Shown here piece by piece: positions 21,472 to 30,711 of a stretch of DNA of 64,000 nt. Source of the stretch: JAKOUY01 sp037045185 (lineage in GTDB: Bacteria; Actinomycetota; Acidimicrobiia; Acidimicrobiales; Ilumatobacteraceae); contig JBAOHQ010000014.1 of NCBI GenBank assembly GCA_037045185.1, forward strand, positions 310,001-374,000, read 5' to 3'. A program made the translations under genes and the position numbers. Under the pieces are notes generated by a model. It did no database searches and was not told the origin of the DNA. It worked only from the letters and a program-made list of their open reading frames with translations. Position 1 is the first letter of the stretch. Each line of letters starts with the position of its first letter.

Positions 21472-22870
21472 TCAGCGGCAGGCTTGCTTGACCATCGAGT
21501 ACGGGTTGACGGCCGGCCCACCGCCTGGGTGGTACTCGAAGTGCAAGTGGGGCGTGTTCGTCTGCCCGGTGCTGCCTACGTAGCCGATCACGTCACCCGC
21601 GCCGACCTTGCGCGCGCCGCCCTCCCACGCCGAGAAGTGGCCGTAGAAGTATCGGTTGCCGTCGTTGCCCACCAGTGACGCAGTCAACCCGCCGAGGGTC
21701 ATCATCTTCATCGTCACGTAGCCGCCCACCACCGCCACCACCGGCGTGCCGGTGCGCGACAACATGTCCAGCCCGAGGTGGACCCGCCCTCCGGAGCGGG
21801 GCGCGTGCCACCAGTCACTGAAGGTGGAGGGACCACGAACCGGGCACAGGATGCCGTTGCGAGGCGGGGGCGGCGGGTCGGGTTTGGGAACCGTGGTCTG
21901 TGGGGGCCGGGTCGTCTCGGGCACCGTGGGCCTCGGGCGAGTCGTCTCCGGCGCGGTGGGCCGCGGCCGGGTGCTGGGGGTGGGGTCGTCGGGTGTCGAC
22001 GTCGAGGTGGTCGGCGGCCTGGACGACGATGTCGTCGAGCCCGGCCGTGGCGGCCTAGTGGAGTCCGTCGTGGTCGTGGTGCGGCCGGGCCGCGTCGAGC
22101 CCGGCGCCGGCGGCGGCTCGGTCGTGGTCGTGGTCGGCTCGGGCCGCGGCCGGGTCTTGCCACCGCCGCGCGGGGTGGCCACCGGCTCGGTCGATTCGGT
22201 CGGAGTCTGCTCGGCGGCAGCCTCCCGGCGAGCCTGAGCGGCGCGCTGCTCGGCCAACTTGGCTTCGTACGCCCGGCGGATCTCGGCTTCCTGCAGCCTG
22301 GCCTGGAGGGCGTCGAGGCGTTCCAGTTGGCGCTCCACCGACGTCGTCGCGGCACGCAGGGTCGTGGCCTCCTTGACGCTGTCGGCCAGCAGCCGGTTCA
22401 CCCTGACCTGCTTGCGCTGCAGATCCGTCTTCAGCGCGTCGGCATCGTCGAGGTTCACCGCGCCGACCTCGGCCGCAACACCGGCCAGCGCCTCGCGCTG
22501 CATGTCGGCTTCCGGGTCGCTGGCGAACATCACCATCGGCATCGGTGCCTGGCCGGTGAACCGGGCGATGGCCAGCTTCGTCAGCGCGTCATCGATCGAC
22601 GCGTAGCGCGACGTGGCGTCGCCCAGTTGGCGACGGGCGACCGCCAGCCGATCGTTGAGGTCGTCGACGCGATCCCTGGCCTTGGCCCAGGCCTCGGACA
22701 ACCGGTCGGCCTGGTCCTGCACCCTCAGGATCTCGGCGGCCACGTCGTCGGCCGACTGGGCCGCTGCCCGTGGCGCGGCGAACCACGGGCACCGCCAGCA
22801 CCATCAGGCCCACCATCGCCAGGATCCGTCGACCACGGCGGACGGGCTCAGGTGAACATTGCGATTGCAT
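21472..22870 (-). CDS. Secreted M23 peptidoglycan endopeptidase with coiled coil (frameshifted N-terminus)
   Basis: This is a cell-wall hydrolase of the EnvC/NlpD type. The signal peptide from ATG 22870 (MQSQCSPEPVRRGRRILAMV) is in one frame and the mature protein (from AAPRAAAQSADDVAAEI) in another; one extra base near 22785 explains it. A long coiled coil is followed by about 120 residues of Pro/Thr/Ser/Arg linker. The LytM/M23 domain follows, with zinc ligands in VHLGLDM and HLHFEYHPGGG and the GYVGSTGQTNTPHLHF signature. Total is about 465 residues. It probably acts in cell division or envelope remodelling. Confidence 0.88.
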
Positions 22871-22918
22871 TACGGCGAGCGTAGCTCATCTGTCACATCT
22901 TGGCCACCGCGAGCATCG

Positions 22919-23572
22919 TCACGCCGACCGAGCGGCGGCGCGCAGCGCGGCGATCGCCGCGGCCCGATCCGCTTGGCCGAACACGGCCGACCCGGCCACC
23001 AGGGTGTCGGCGCCGGCGCGGACCGCTGCCGCGGCGGTGCGCACGCTGATGCCTCCGTCCATCTCCAGGCGGATCGGGCGGTCGCCGATCATCGTGCGCA
23101 GTTCGGTCACCTTCGGCTCGACCTCGGGGATGTAGGACTGGCCGCCGAAGCCCGGGTTGACGCTCATCACCAGGATCAGGTCGACCCGGTGGAGCACGTG
23201 CTGCACCGTGGCGGCGGGCGTCGCCGGGTTGAGGACCACGCCGGCCTGGACTCCGAGAGCGCGGATGGCCGAGAGCGTCCGGTCGAGGTGCGTGCAGGCC
23301 TCGACGTGCACGCTGAGCAGATCGGCGCCGGCCGCGGCGAACGCTTCGAGGTACGGGTCGACCGGGTCGATCATCAGGTGCACGTCGATGAAGGCGTCCG
23401 TGGACCGGTGCACGGCTTCCACCACCGGCGGGCCGATGGTGAGGTTGGGCACGAAGTGGCCGTCCATCACGTCGACGTGCACCCACTCCGCACTGGACAC
23501 GCTGGCCAGCTCGTCGGCCAGATGGGCGAAGTCGGCACTGAGGATGGAGGGGGCGATCACCAGCTCAGCCAT
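22919..23572 (-). CDS. rpe: Ribulose-phosphate 3-epimerase
   Basis: This enzyme interconverts ribulose 5-phosphate and xylulose 5-phosphate in the pentose phosphate pathway. The 217-residue TIM barrel has the family signatures APSILSADFAHL, VHVDVMDGHFVPNLTIGP, HLMIDPVDPYLEAFAAAGAD, VMSVNPGFGGQSYIPE and EMDGGISVRTA, including the metal-binding His/Asp residues. ATG at 23572 is supported by alignment of the start MAELVIAPSILSADF. Confidence 0.97.
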   Translation of the reverse strand: MAELVIAPSILSADFAHLADELASVSSAEWVHVDVMDGHFVPNLTIGPPVVEAVHRSTDAFIDVHLMIDPVDPYLEAFAAAGADLLSVHVEACTHLDRTLSAIRALGVQAGVVLNPATPAATVQHVLHRVDLILVMSVNPGFGGQSYIPEVEPKVTELRTMIGDRPIRLEMDGGISVRTAAAAVRAGADTLVAGSAVFGQADRAAAIAALRAAARSA

Positions 23573-23670
23573 GTTGCACCGTCACGCCCGCCACCGTACC
23601 CAGCCCGACGCGGTGGTACTACGACCATTGGCCGTTGTGGGCCGGGAGGCAGACCGGCGACAATGGGCCG

Positions 23671-25158
23671 GTGCCCCTGCGTCGCGGCTCCGCCGACCGG
23701 TCCCGCGGCCCATCAGAGACACACCCGGATGGCCCGTCCGCGCCGGTGGCGCCAGACGGCAACCACGTGCACGCCGGCGAGTTCACCGACCCGGCCACGA
23801 TCGACCGCCAACTGGCCGCTGATGTGGTCAACGTCCGCCGCCTGGTGGTCCGCTTCGTCCTCGCCGGTGTGGTCGCCCTGGTGGTGGTCAGCATCTTCAC
23901 TGCCTGGGCCAGCCAGCGCGAGGCCAACCAGCAGGCCATCGCCGACGCCCGGCGGGTCACCCTGGTCAGTGCCAAGGGGATCATCGAGCCCAACCTCACC
24001 GACGCGCTGCTGCCACCGACTGCTGATCGGACGCAGTTCGAGCGTCTCGACCGGGTGGTGCGGACCACGATGCTGGACGGGTCCCTGGTGCGGGTGAAGG
24101 TGTGGGCGGCCGACGGCACCGTCGTCTACTCCGACGAGCCGCGCCTGGTGGGGCGACGGTTCGAGTTGGAGCAGGACAAGGCCGAGGTGTTCACGACCGG
24201 CGACGCTGCCGCCGGCATCAGCGCCCTTGGACGCCCGGAGAACGAGTTCGAGCCGGAGGGCACCCTGCTCGAGGTGTACGCCCTCGTCCACACCGAGGAA
24301 GGCACCCCACTGCTGGTCGAGACCTACTTCCGCTACAGCGGTGTCACCGCAGTGGGCCGCAGCCTGTGGTCCCGCTTCGCCCCAATCGCGTTGGGGTCGC
24401 TCGTGGCCCTGGAGGTGATCCAGATCCCCTTCGCCTGGTCGCTGGCCCGCCGGGTGCGCGCCGGGCAACTGGACCGGGAGCGACTGCTGCGCCGGGCGAT
24501 CGACGCCTCCGACACCGAGCGACGGCGGATCGCCAGCGATCTACACGACGGCGTGGTGCAGGATCTGACCGGGGTCTCGCTGACGCTGAGCGCCGCCCAG
24601 CGCCAGGGCACCACCGCCGAGGTCGCCGGCGAGGCGGCCGACCGGGTCCGCTCCAGCGTGAAAGCGCTGCGCTCGCTGTTGGTCGAGATCTACCCGCCGA
24701 ACCTGCACGAGGAGGGATTGCGCGCTGCGCTCGGAGACCTTGCCAGCACGATCGCCAACCGCGACATCGCCGTGCACCGCACGCTCGACCCCAGCCTCGA
24801 CGCCGTTTCACCACAGGCCGCGTCGTTGCTGTACCGCGTCGCCCAGGAGGCCCTGCGCAACGTCGTCGCCCATGCCGCGGCCGCTTCGGTGACAATGGCT
24901 GGTGGTATCGAGCGCGATGTTGCCCACCTGCAGATCGACGACGACGGACGCGGCTTCGCCCCGTCCACGCTGGAGGCCCGCGGCCGCCAGGGTCACCTCG
25001 GCCTGCGCGCCCTGTCGGGGCTGATCGCCGATGCCGGCGGTTCGCTGACGGTGACGTCGGAGGTGGGCCGCGGAACGCAGGTGCGCGTCGAGCTCCCGAT
25101 GAGGGTCCACCAGGGCGTGCCCGCCGCCGGGCCGAACGATTCGGGGGGGACGGCATGA
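23671..25158 (+). CDS. NarL/DesK-type sensor histidine kinase
   Basis: This is a membrane sensor kinase of about 495 residues from GTG 23671. There is one transmembrane helix near LVVRFVLAGVVALVVVSIFT, an extracytoplasmic sensor domain of about 160 residues, a second helix near LWSRFAPIALGSLVALEVI, then a HisKA_3 domain with the phosphorylatable His292 in SDLHDGVVQDLTGVSL. The ATPase domain has NVVAHA, DDDGRGF and GHLGLRAL. The stop overlaps the start of the response regulator (ATGA), so the pair is one operon. The stimulus is unknown. Confidence 0.93.
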   Translation: MPLRRGSADRSRGPSETHPDGPSAPVAPDGNHVHAGEFTDPATIDRQLAADVVNVRRLVVRFVLAGVVALVVVSIFTAWASQREANQQAIADARRVTLVSAKGIIEPNLTDALLPPTADRTQFERLDRVVRTTMLDGSLVRVKVWAADGTVVYSDEPRLVGRRFELEQDKAEVFTTGDAAAGISALGRPENEFEPEGTLLEVYALVHTEEGTPLLVETYFRYSGVTAVGRSLWSRFAPIALGSLVALEVIQIPFAWSLARRVRAGQLDRERLLRRAIDASDTERRRIASDLHDGVVQDLTGVSLTLSAAQRQGTTAEVAGEAADRVRSSVKALRSLLVEIYPPNLHEEGLRAALGDLASTIANRDIAVHRTLDPSLDAVSPQAASLLYRVAQEALRNVVAHAAAASVTMAGGIERDVAHLQIDDDGRGFAPSTLEARGRQGHLGLRALSGLIADAGGSLTVTSEVGRGTQVRVELPMRVHQGVPAAGPNDSGGTA

Positions 25159-25796
25159 TCCGTGTTCTCGTCGTCGACGATCACATCATCGTCCGCAACG
25201 GCCTGGAGCAGCTGCTGTCGACGGAGGCCGACCTCGACCTCGTCGGCTCGGCGGGGGATGGGGCCGCGGCCGTTGCGCTGCTGGGGACCACACAGGTGGA
25301 CGTCGTGCTGATGGACCTGTCCATGCCGGTCATGGACGGCGTCACCGCGACCGGGGTCATCACCGCACGCTTCCCGTCCACCCGGGTACTGGTGCTGACG
25401 TCTCACGGCGACCAGCAGCGCATCGTCGACGCATTGGACGCGGGGGCGGTGGGCTACCTGCTCAAGCACGCCGACCCTGACCAGATCATCGCCGCCATCC
25501 GCACGGTTCACGCCGGTGGCTCACCGCTCGATCCGCAGGCGGCCAGGGTGCTGTTGGAGCAGCGCCGGGCCCGCTCGGCAGCCCCAGGGGCGGCCGAGTC
25601 GCTCACCGAGCGCGAGGTCGAGGTCCTCACGCTGGTCAAGCGGGGGTTGGCGAACAAGCAGATCGCCAGGTCGCTGGGGATCACCGAGCGGACGGTGAAG
25701 GCCCACCTCACCAACGTGTTCCAGCGGCTCGGCGTCTCCGATCGGACGCAAGCAGCGCTGTGGGCCGAGCGCCATCTCAACGACCACTCCGGTTGA
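25155..25796 (+). CDS. NarL/FixJ-family response regulator
   Basis: This 213-residue regulator has a receiver domain with Asp54 in VLMDLSMPVMDG, acidic pocket DD8-9, conserved Thr/Ser in VLTSHG and Lys in LLKHADP. It is followed by a LuxR-type helix-turn-helix (SLTEREVEVLTLVKRGLANK, ITERTVKAHLTNVFQRLGVS). It is the partner of the overlapping histidine kinase. Target genes are not evident; nothing downstream on the same strand is close. Confidence 0.95.
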   Translation: MIRVLVVDDHIIVRNGLEQLLSTEADLDLVGSAGDGAAAVALLGTTQVDVVLMDLSMPVMDGVTATGVITARFPSTRVLVLTSHGDQQRIVDALDAGAVGYLLKHADPDQIIAAIRTVHAGGSPLDPQAARVLLEQRRARSAAPGAAESLTEREVEVLTLVKRGLANKQIARSLGITERTVKAHLTNVFQRLGVSDRTQAALWAERHLNDHSG

Positions 25797-25841
25797 GCGG
25801 ACCCGGATCGGGTACGCCCAACCGGAGGATGGGTCGAGGGT

Positions 25842-26477
25842 TCAGCCCTTGCCGCTGTTGGAGCCGCTGCGGTCGCTGCCACCGTCGTCGCCACCCCGGT
25901 CGCTGCCGCCACGACGCCCGCTGCGGTCGCCGCCCCCGTCGCCGCCGTGGCCGCCACCGTCGCGATGGTCGTCGACGGTGGTTGAGGTGGTGGACCGACG
26001 ACGGGTCGTGCTCGTCGTGGTGTCGTCGTCATCCACGCCGTTGTCGTCGTCCACCCCGTTGTCGTCGTCGACGTCGTCGTCATCACCCACGCCATGGTCG
26101 TCCACGGTGCTCGGAGTCGACACCTCGGTGGTGCTGGTGGTCGAGGTGTCGGTGGAGTCGTCACGACCTGACAACAGGTTCAGCGACAGCGGCCAGAGCA
26201 CCGAGACCGCCGGACCCGGCGCGTCCTGCACCGGTGGAATGGTCAACTGGACCCGACGGGCGTCGGGGGTCCAGATCGATTCGGACCGTGCCCCCAGCCC
26301 GGGCACGAGGAGTTGGCGGACCTTCCACACCGACACGCCGACGGCGGCGAGTGCCAGCACCAGGACAACGAGGCCCACGGCGCGTCCGCCGGCCCGTCGG
26401 GGTGGCCGGCGAAACCCGCCGGCCTGCAGCACGACCGGCATCTGCTCGGTCGTGCTGCGCGGATCGGGTGTGTTCAT
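25842..26477 (-). CDS. Single-pass membrane protein with Asp/Thr low-complexity tail
   Basis: This 211-residue protein has a basic cytoplasmic N-terminus, one membrane helix (AVGLVVLVLALAAVGVSVW), a short extracellular domain (QLLVPGLGARSESIW to LWPLSLNLLSG), and then a low-complexity region with VDDDNGVDDDNGVDDDD and Thr/Ser repeats ending in Gly/Asp/Arg-rich sequence. The clustered Asp could bind Ca2+ or other cations, but this is speculative. No known family is recognised. The tail codons gac/tcg/gtc are highly biased, so coding in the tail is supported mainly by the helix-containing first half. Confidence 0.6.
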   Translation of the reverse strand: MNTPDPRSTTEQMPVVLQAGGFRRPPRRAGGRAVGLVVLVLALAAVGVSVWKVRQLLVPGLGARSESIWTPDARRVQLTIPPVQDAPGPAVSVLWPLSLNLLSGRDDSTDTSTTSTTEVSTPSTVDDHGVGDDDDVDDDNGVDDDNGVDDDDTTTSTTRRRSTTSTTVDDHRDGGGHGGDGGGDRSGRRGGSDRGGDDGGSDRSGSNSGKG

Positions 26478-26497
26478 GACCGCGGATCGCCGATCAC

Positions 26498-26902
26498 TCA
26501 GAAGTCCAGGGCGGCGCGGCAGGTGGCGCCGGTGGCCGTGCGGACGGCGGTGGCGGTGATGTGGTCGACGCCGGCGCGGTCGGCGATGAGCCGCTCGACG
26601 CTGAACGAGCCACTCGGCGCGTGGGTGAAGCGGACGCCGGTGAAGACCCGGACACCGCTGTCGTTGATGGCCACCGACCAGCGCTGGCGGTTGCGGTTGG
26701 CGTCCACCTCGAACTCGACCTCGAGGAGCGCCCGGTCCTCCGCCTTGGCCTTCAGCTTCCAGGAGGCGCCGTTCGAGCAGCGCCCGGTGCGGATGACCTC
26801 ACGGCCCTTGGCCGAGGCGGAATCGGCGAGGCTCAGCAGGCCGAGGGTCGGGGTGGCCGCAAGGGCCACGGTGGCGATGGTGCGGGTGATGCGTGTGTTC
26901 AT
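26498..26902 (-). CDS. Secreted protein of unknown function
   Basis: This 134-residue product begins MNTRITRTIATVALAATPTL and continues to a signal-peptidase site after SASA (LADSASA|KGRE). The mature domain is small, with two Cys (GRCSNG and GATCRAALDF) that could form a disulfide, and motifs SWKLKAKAEDRALLEVEFEV and QRWSVAINDSGVRVF. Similar short beta-rich secreted proteins occur in actinobacteria without assigned function. It is divergent from the first alkyltransferase gene. Confidence 0.75.
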   Translation of the reverse strand: MNTRITRTIATVALAATPTLGLLSLADSASAKGREVIRTGRCSNGASWKLKAKAEDRALLEVEFEVDANRNRQRWSVAINDSGVRVFTGVRFTHAPSGSFSVERLIADRAGVDHITATAVRTATGATCRAALDF

Positions 26903-27007
26903 GAGCGCATCATCCAGATCGGCCGGCGCGGTCCGGTAGTGGTCGATGGTCCTAGAACCTCCGTCCGCCCACCTCACAGATCGGCGGTGACGTACGTTGA
27001 CCGGTCG

Positions 27008-27523
27008 ATGACGTCCACTCGGCACGCCCTGATCCCCACCGAGTTGGGTGAGCTCACCGTCGTCGCCGATGGCGACTCCGTCACCGGGGTGTACTTCCCC
27101 GGGCATCGCCCGGCGCCGGACCCCGCCGGCTTTGGCCCGCTCGTCGACCCGCCCACCGACGCGGTGCTGGCCGAGGCCGGGCGCCAGCTGGCGGCCTATC
27201 TGCGCGGCCAGCGTGACACCATCGACGTACCGTCGACCAGCCGGGGCGCGCCATTCCAGGAGGCGGTGTGGTCGCTGTTGCGGGAGATCCCCCGCGGTCA
27301 GACGGTGACCTATGGCGACCTCGCCCGCCGCCTCGGCGGGGTGAACCTGGCGCGCGCTGTCGGCACCGCGGTGGGACGCAACCCGCTGTCGGTCATCGTC
27401 CCCTGCCACCGCGTGGTCGGCGCCGGCGGCACGCTCACCGGGTACGCCGGTGGGTTGGAGCGCAAGGCGGCGCTGCTCGAGCTGGAAGCGGGCGACGGGC
27501 CACATGCGGCAAGACTGTTCTGA
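27008..27523 (+). CDS. ogt: Methylated-DNA-protein-cysteine S-methyltransferase (copy 1)
   Basis: This is a suicide repair enzyme that takes alkyl groups from O6-alkylguanine onto its own Cys. The 171-residue protein has active-site Cys133 in VIVPCHRVVGAGG, the DNA-binding helix motif TYGDLARRLGG and a closing YAGGLERKAALLELE. The first half is the short AGT N-terminal domain (LIPTELGELTVVADGDSV). Its stop overlaps the start of the next gene (TGATG), forming a four-gene operon with a sigma factor, a second alkyltransferase and a glutaminyl cyclase. Confidence 0.95.
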   Translation: MTSTRHALIPTELGELTVVADGDSVTGVYFPGHRPAPDPAGFGPLVDPPTDAVLAEAGRQLAAYLRGQRDTIDVPSTSRGAPFQEAVWSLLREIPRGQTVTYGDLARRLGGVNLARAVGTAVGRNPLSVIVPCHRVVGAGGTLTGYAGGLERKAALLELEAGDGPHAARLF

Positions 27524-27996
27524 TGGCGCCGTTCGAGCGCGTCGTCGACCAGCACGGTCCGATGGTGTGGCGCGTCTGCCGGTCGATGCTTCCGCCAGCC
27601 GATGCCGACGACGCCTGGTCGGACACGTTCCTCGCCGCGCTGCGCGCCTACCCCGGGCTGCGCCCGGACAGCAACGTCGCCGGCTGGTTGGCCACCATCG
27701 CCCACCGCAAGTGCCTCGACATCCATCGGCGCAGGCGCCGGGCGCCCATCGGGCTGGCAGCGGTGGATGACATCACCGTGGATGCGCCCGACCCACTGGG
27801 CCCCGACGGCGCTCTGCTCTCGGCGCTCGGGGGGTTGAGCCAGCAGCAGCGCACCGCGGTGGTGTTGCACCATGTGGGCGGGGTACCCCACGCCGAGGTC
27901 GCCGCCTACCTGGGCATCTCTGCGGCTGCGGCGCGGCGCAGCGCGGCCGACGGCATCGCCAGGCTACGGACCAGCTATCGCAAGGACGACCGATGA
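27523..27996 (+). CDS. ECF-type RNA polymerase sigma factor between two alkyltransferase genes
   Basis: This 157-residue sigma factor has region 2 (VDQHGPMVWRVCRSMLPPAD, DTFLAALRAYPGL, NVAGWLATIAHRKCLDIHRR) and region 4 (LSQQQRTAVVLHHVGGVPHA, YLGISAAAARRSAADGIARL). It is short, with no extra domains and no recognisable anti-sigma gene adjacent. It overlaps the alkyltransferase genes on both sides, which implies that it controls, or is controlled with, alkylation repair. Confidence 0.9.
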   Translation: MAPFERVVDQHGPMVWRVCRSMLPPADADDAWSDTFLAALRAYPGLRPDSNVAGWLATIAHRKCLDIHRRRRRAPIGLAAVDDITVDAPDPLGPDGALLSALGGLSQQQRTAVVLHHVGGVPHAEVAAYLGISAAAARRSAADGIARLRTSYRKDDR

Positions 27997-28589
27997 TCGC
28001 TACCGACCCGCTCGGCGTGACGCCGCCCGCGGCCGACCACCTGCACCGCCTCCATCGCCGCCTGGCTCGGCGGGCCGCCGCAGCCGACCTGCTGGATGTG
28101 AGCTACCGCCTGGTCGACAGCCCCCACGGGCCACTGCTGGTGGCGGCGACGGCGGCCGGCGTGGTCCGCGTCGCCTTCCACAGCGAGGACCACGACGCCG
28201 TCCTCGACGCGCTGGCCATGGCGGTCAGCCCGCGGGTGTTGCGTGACACCGCGCGCACCGCTGCCGCCGCGCGGCAACTGGACCAGTACTTCGCCGGGCG
28301 GCGCAGGCAGTTCGACCTGCCCGTCGATCTGCGCCTGGCCCGCGGGTTCCGCCGCTCGGTGGTGGAGACCCTGCCCCTGATCGCCTACGGGTCCACTGCC
28401 TCCTATGCCGACGTGGCCGCGCTGGTGGGCAACCCCGGCGCAGTACGCGCGGTGGGCAGCGCCTGCGCGCACAACCCGGTGCCCATCGTCGTACCATGCC
28501 ATCGCGTGGTCCACACCGATGGCAGCCCAGGTCAGTATCGCGGCGGGGCAGCGATGAAGGCCGCCCTGCTGGCGTTGGAGGCACGGTGA
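27993..28589 (+). CDS. Methylated-DNA-protein-cysteine S-methyltransferase (copy 2, N-terminally extended)
   Basis: This 198-residue paralogue of the first alkyltransferase has active Cys169 in IVVPCHRVVHTDGSPGQY and SYADVAALVGNPGAVRAVGS as the DNA-binding helix. Its extra 35-residue N-terminus (MIATDPLGVTPPAADHLHRL) is helical and is not in copy 1; a regulatory contact with the co-transcribed sigma factor is possible. It overlaps the sigma gene by 4 bases (ATGA) and the next gene by 4 (GTGA). Confidence 0.93.
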   Translation: MIATDPLGVTPPAADHLHRLHRRLARRAAAADLLDVSYRLVDSPHGPLLVAATAAGVVRVAFHSEDHDAVLDALAMAVSPRVLRDTARTAAAARQLDQYFAGRRRQFDLPVDLRLARGFRRSVVETLPLIAYGSTASYADVAALVGNPGAVRAVGSACAHNPVPIVVPCHRVVHTDGSPGQYRGGAAMKAALLALEAR

Positions 28590-29416
28590 GGTCGTCGGTC
28601 GTGGTGGGTGCGCTGCTCACCGCCGGCCTGGCCATGGGTGGGATCGCGGCGACGGCCGCACCGCCGGACACCGTGACGCCGCTCCCCGCGCCGTTGCGGT
28701 TCGAGCTGGTAGCGACGTTCCCGCACGATTCGACCTCCTTCACCGAGGGTCTCCAGGTGTCGGCGGGACGGGTGTACGAGAGCGCCGGCCTGACCGGGGA
28801 GTCACGGGTACAGGTCAGCGACCTGGTGACCGGCACGGTGATCGCCAGCGACCCGTTACCCACCGAGTGGTTCGGCGAGGGGCTGGCGCTGACCGGCGAC
28901 CGGATGATCCAGCTCACCTGGCGCGACCACACGGCGGTGGTGCGTGACCTGGCCACGCTGGCCGGGATCGGCACGTTCACCTACGAGGGCGAGGGCTGGG
29001 GTCTGTGCTTCGACGGGACGGTGCTGTTCATGAGCGACGGGTCGGACACGCTGACCGTGCGCAACCCGGCGACGTTCGAGGTGCTGCGCACGGTGCGGGT
29101 CACCCGTGGCGGGCAGCCGGTGTCGGCGCTGAACGAGTTGGAGTGCGCCGGCGGGCGGATCTGGGCCAACGTCTGGCTCACCACCGACATCCTCCGCATC
29201 GACCCATCGACCGGCGTGGTCGACGGGGTGCTCGACGCCCGGCCACTGCTGACCGACGCCGAGTGGGCGGCGCTCGCTCGTGACGACGTGCTGAACGGCA
29301 TCGCCATCGACGAGTCCGGGCGGATGTTCGTCACCGGCAAGCGCTGGCCGGTGCTCTACGAGATCCGCATCGTCAACGACGAGGACCCGCTGGCGACTCA
29401 GGCGTCCTCGTCGTAG
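28586..29416 (+). CDS. Secreted glutaminyl-peptide cyclotransferase (glutamine cyclotransferase)
   Basis: This enzyme forms N-terminal pyroglutamate on exported peptides. From GTG 28586 the protein of 276 residues has a signal peptide (VVVGALLTAGLAMGGIA) and a five-bladed propeller with TSFTEGLQVSAGRVYESAGL, YEGEGWGLCFDG, LNELECAGGRIWANVW and DDVLNGIAIDESGRMFVTGK, signatures of the plant/bacterial glutamine cyclotransferase family. It sits at the end of the alkyltransferase operon; its link to repair is unclear. Its end overlaps the convergent ClC gene by 19 bases. Confidence 0.92.
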   Translation: MRSSVVVGALLTAGLAMGGIAATAAPPDTVTPLPAPLRFELVATFPHDSTSFTEGLQVSAGRVYESAGLTGESRVQVSDLVTGTVIASDPLPTEWFGEGLALTGDRMIQLTWRDHTAVVRDLATLAGIGTFTYEGEGWGLCFDGTVLFMSDGSDTLTVRNPATFEVLRTVRVTRGGQPVSALNELECAGGRIWANVWLTTDILRIDPSTGVVDGVLDARPLLTDAEWAALARDDVLNGIAIDESGRMFVTGKRWPVLYEIRIVNDEDPLATQASSS

Positions 29417-30711
29417 ACGCCCGTGGGCAGGAGGCTGCCCATCCGCCGGGCAGCGGCGTCCAGGCCGCGGTCGATCACCACGGCCACGGCGACGACCACG
29501 GCGACCGCTGGCACCAGCGAGTAGTCGCCCAGCATCTCCGGCACCAGGAACACGGCAACGAGCGGGGAGCGCAGTCCCACGGCGACGCCCACGGCCATGG
29601 CCATGACCATCAGGCCCCACGGCGCCCACCCGCTGAGGCCCCAACGAACGCCAGGGAGGTGCTGCCCGGCCATCGTGGCGGCCAGCGCAGCACCGGCGGC
29701 CACACCCATCGTGGGTGACAGCACGCCGCCGGGCGTCCCAGCGCCGAGCGCCGCGGCCGTGCCCACGAGCTTGCCAACGAGCAGGGCGATGGCCAGCGTC
29801 CACCCGGCCTGGGTGGACCCGTGACGGATCGCCTCCATGCCGTTGCCTGCGGCCAGTGGGAACACGGCGATGGCAGCCCCGGCGGCCAGGGCGAGGGCGA
29901 CGGTGGTCGAGGCCACGGCAGCGCGACGGTGCGCCCCCAGCCCACCACGGCTGGCCCGCAGGCGCACGACCAGGAACCCGCGGGCGGCCAGCGCGGCGGG
30001 GACGACCCCCACGAGGCCCAGCGCCACCATCGACCACCGTGACCCGTGTACCCCCGGGAACACCGGGTCGGCGTGGAACCACCAGCGGGACGCGGCGTAG
30101 GCGCCGCCGGCGCTCAGGACGACGAACGTCACCGCCCGCCGGCTGCGGCCGACGCCGAGGTGCTCGCCGGCGTACAACACGGCGGCAACGGGTGCGTGGT
30201 ACGCGGCGGCGAAGGCGGCGACGATCCCGGTCGCCGCCAGCGTGTCCCCCTTCCCACCGGTGCGCCGACCGATCGTGGCGCCGAACGCGCCGCCCGACTC
30301 GATGATCGCCGACTCCCGACCGATCGAGACCAGGCCGGCCGAGGCCACCCATGTGGCCAGCGTGCGGGCCACCGTGGCGCGAATGGAGATCCGCCGCTGC
30401 TCTCCCCGCGCCGACGCCGCGACCGCCTCGATGCCCACACGATGACGCCAGCGCCGCTCGACGTAGCGCCCCACCGTGGCGGCCACGAGCACCGTGCCCA
30501 CGGCGACCGCGATCGCCACCGGGCGGGCCAGCGTGCCGGCGGCGATGGTGGGGTCACCGGTCGAGGCGTACCAGCCGACCACCCACCTGGCAGAGGCCCG
30601 GAACAGGTGGGCGAAGCCGGTGGAGGCCAGGGTGACGACGGCGACCAGGACCGCCGTGAGCCAGCGCGGCCGCGACGGTCTGACGTCGAAGCCGTTCGGG
30701 TCACCAGGCAC
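29398..30711 (-). CDS. Chloride channel family (ClC) transporter
   Basis: This is a ClC-type Cl- channel or Cl-/H+ antiporter of about 437 residues with roughly a dozen hydrophobic helices. Ion-pathway motifs visible are SIGRESAIIESGGAFGA (variant of GREGP, with Ser-Ala replacing Gly-Pro) and AGTPGGVLSPTMGVAAGAAL (GxFxP-type). GTG 30711 (MPGDPNGFDVRPSRP) is the best start; the frame extends upstream without coding appearance. Convergent with the glutaminyl cyclase gene and divergent from cydA. Confidence 0.9.
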   Translation of the reverse strand: MPGDPNGFDVRPSRPRWLTAVLVAVVTLASTGFAHLFRASARWVVGWYASTGDPTIAAGTLARPVAIAVAVGTVLVAATVGRYVERRWRHRVGIEAVAASARGEQRRISIRATVARTLATWVASAGLVSIGRESAIIESGGAFGATIGRRTGGKGDTLAATGIVAAFAAAYHAPVAAVLYAGEHLGVGRSRRAVTFVVLSAGGAYAASRWWFHADPVFPGVHGSRWSMVALGLVGVVPAALAARGFLVVRLRASRGGLGAHRRAAVASTTVALALAAGAAIAVFPLAAGNGMEAIRHGSTQAGWTLAIALLVGKLVGTAAALGAGTPGGVLSPTMGVAAGAALAATMAGQHLPGVRWGLSGWAPWGLMVMAMAVGVAVGLRSPLVAVFLVPEMLGDYSLVPAVAVVVAVAVVIDRGLDAAARRMGSLLPTGVYDEDA

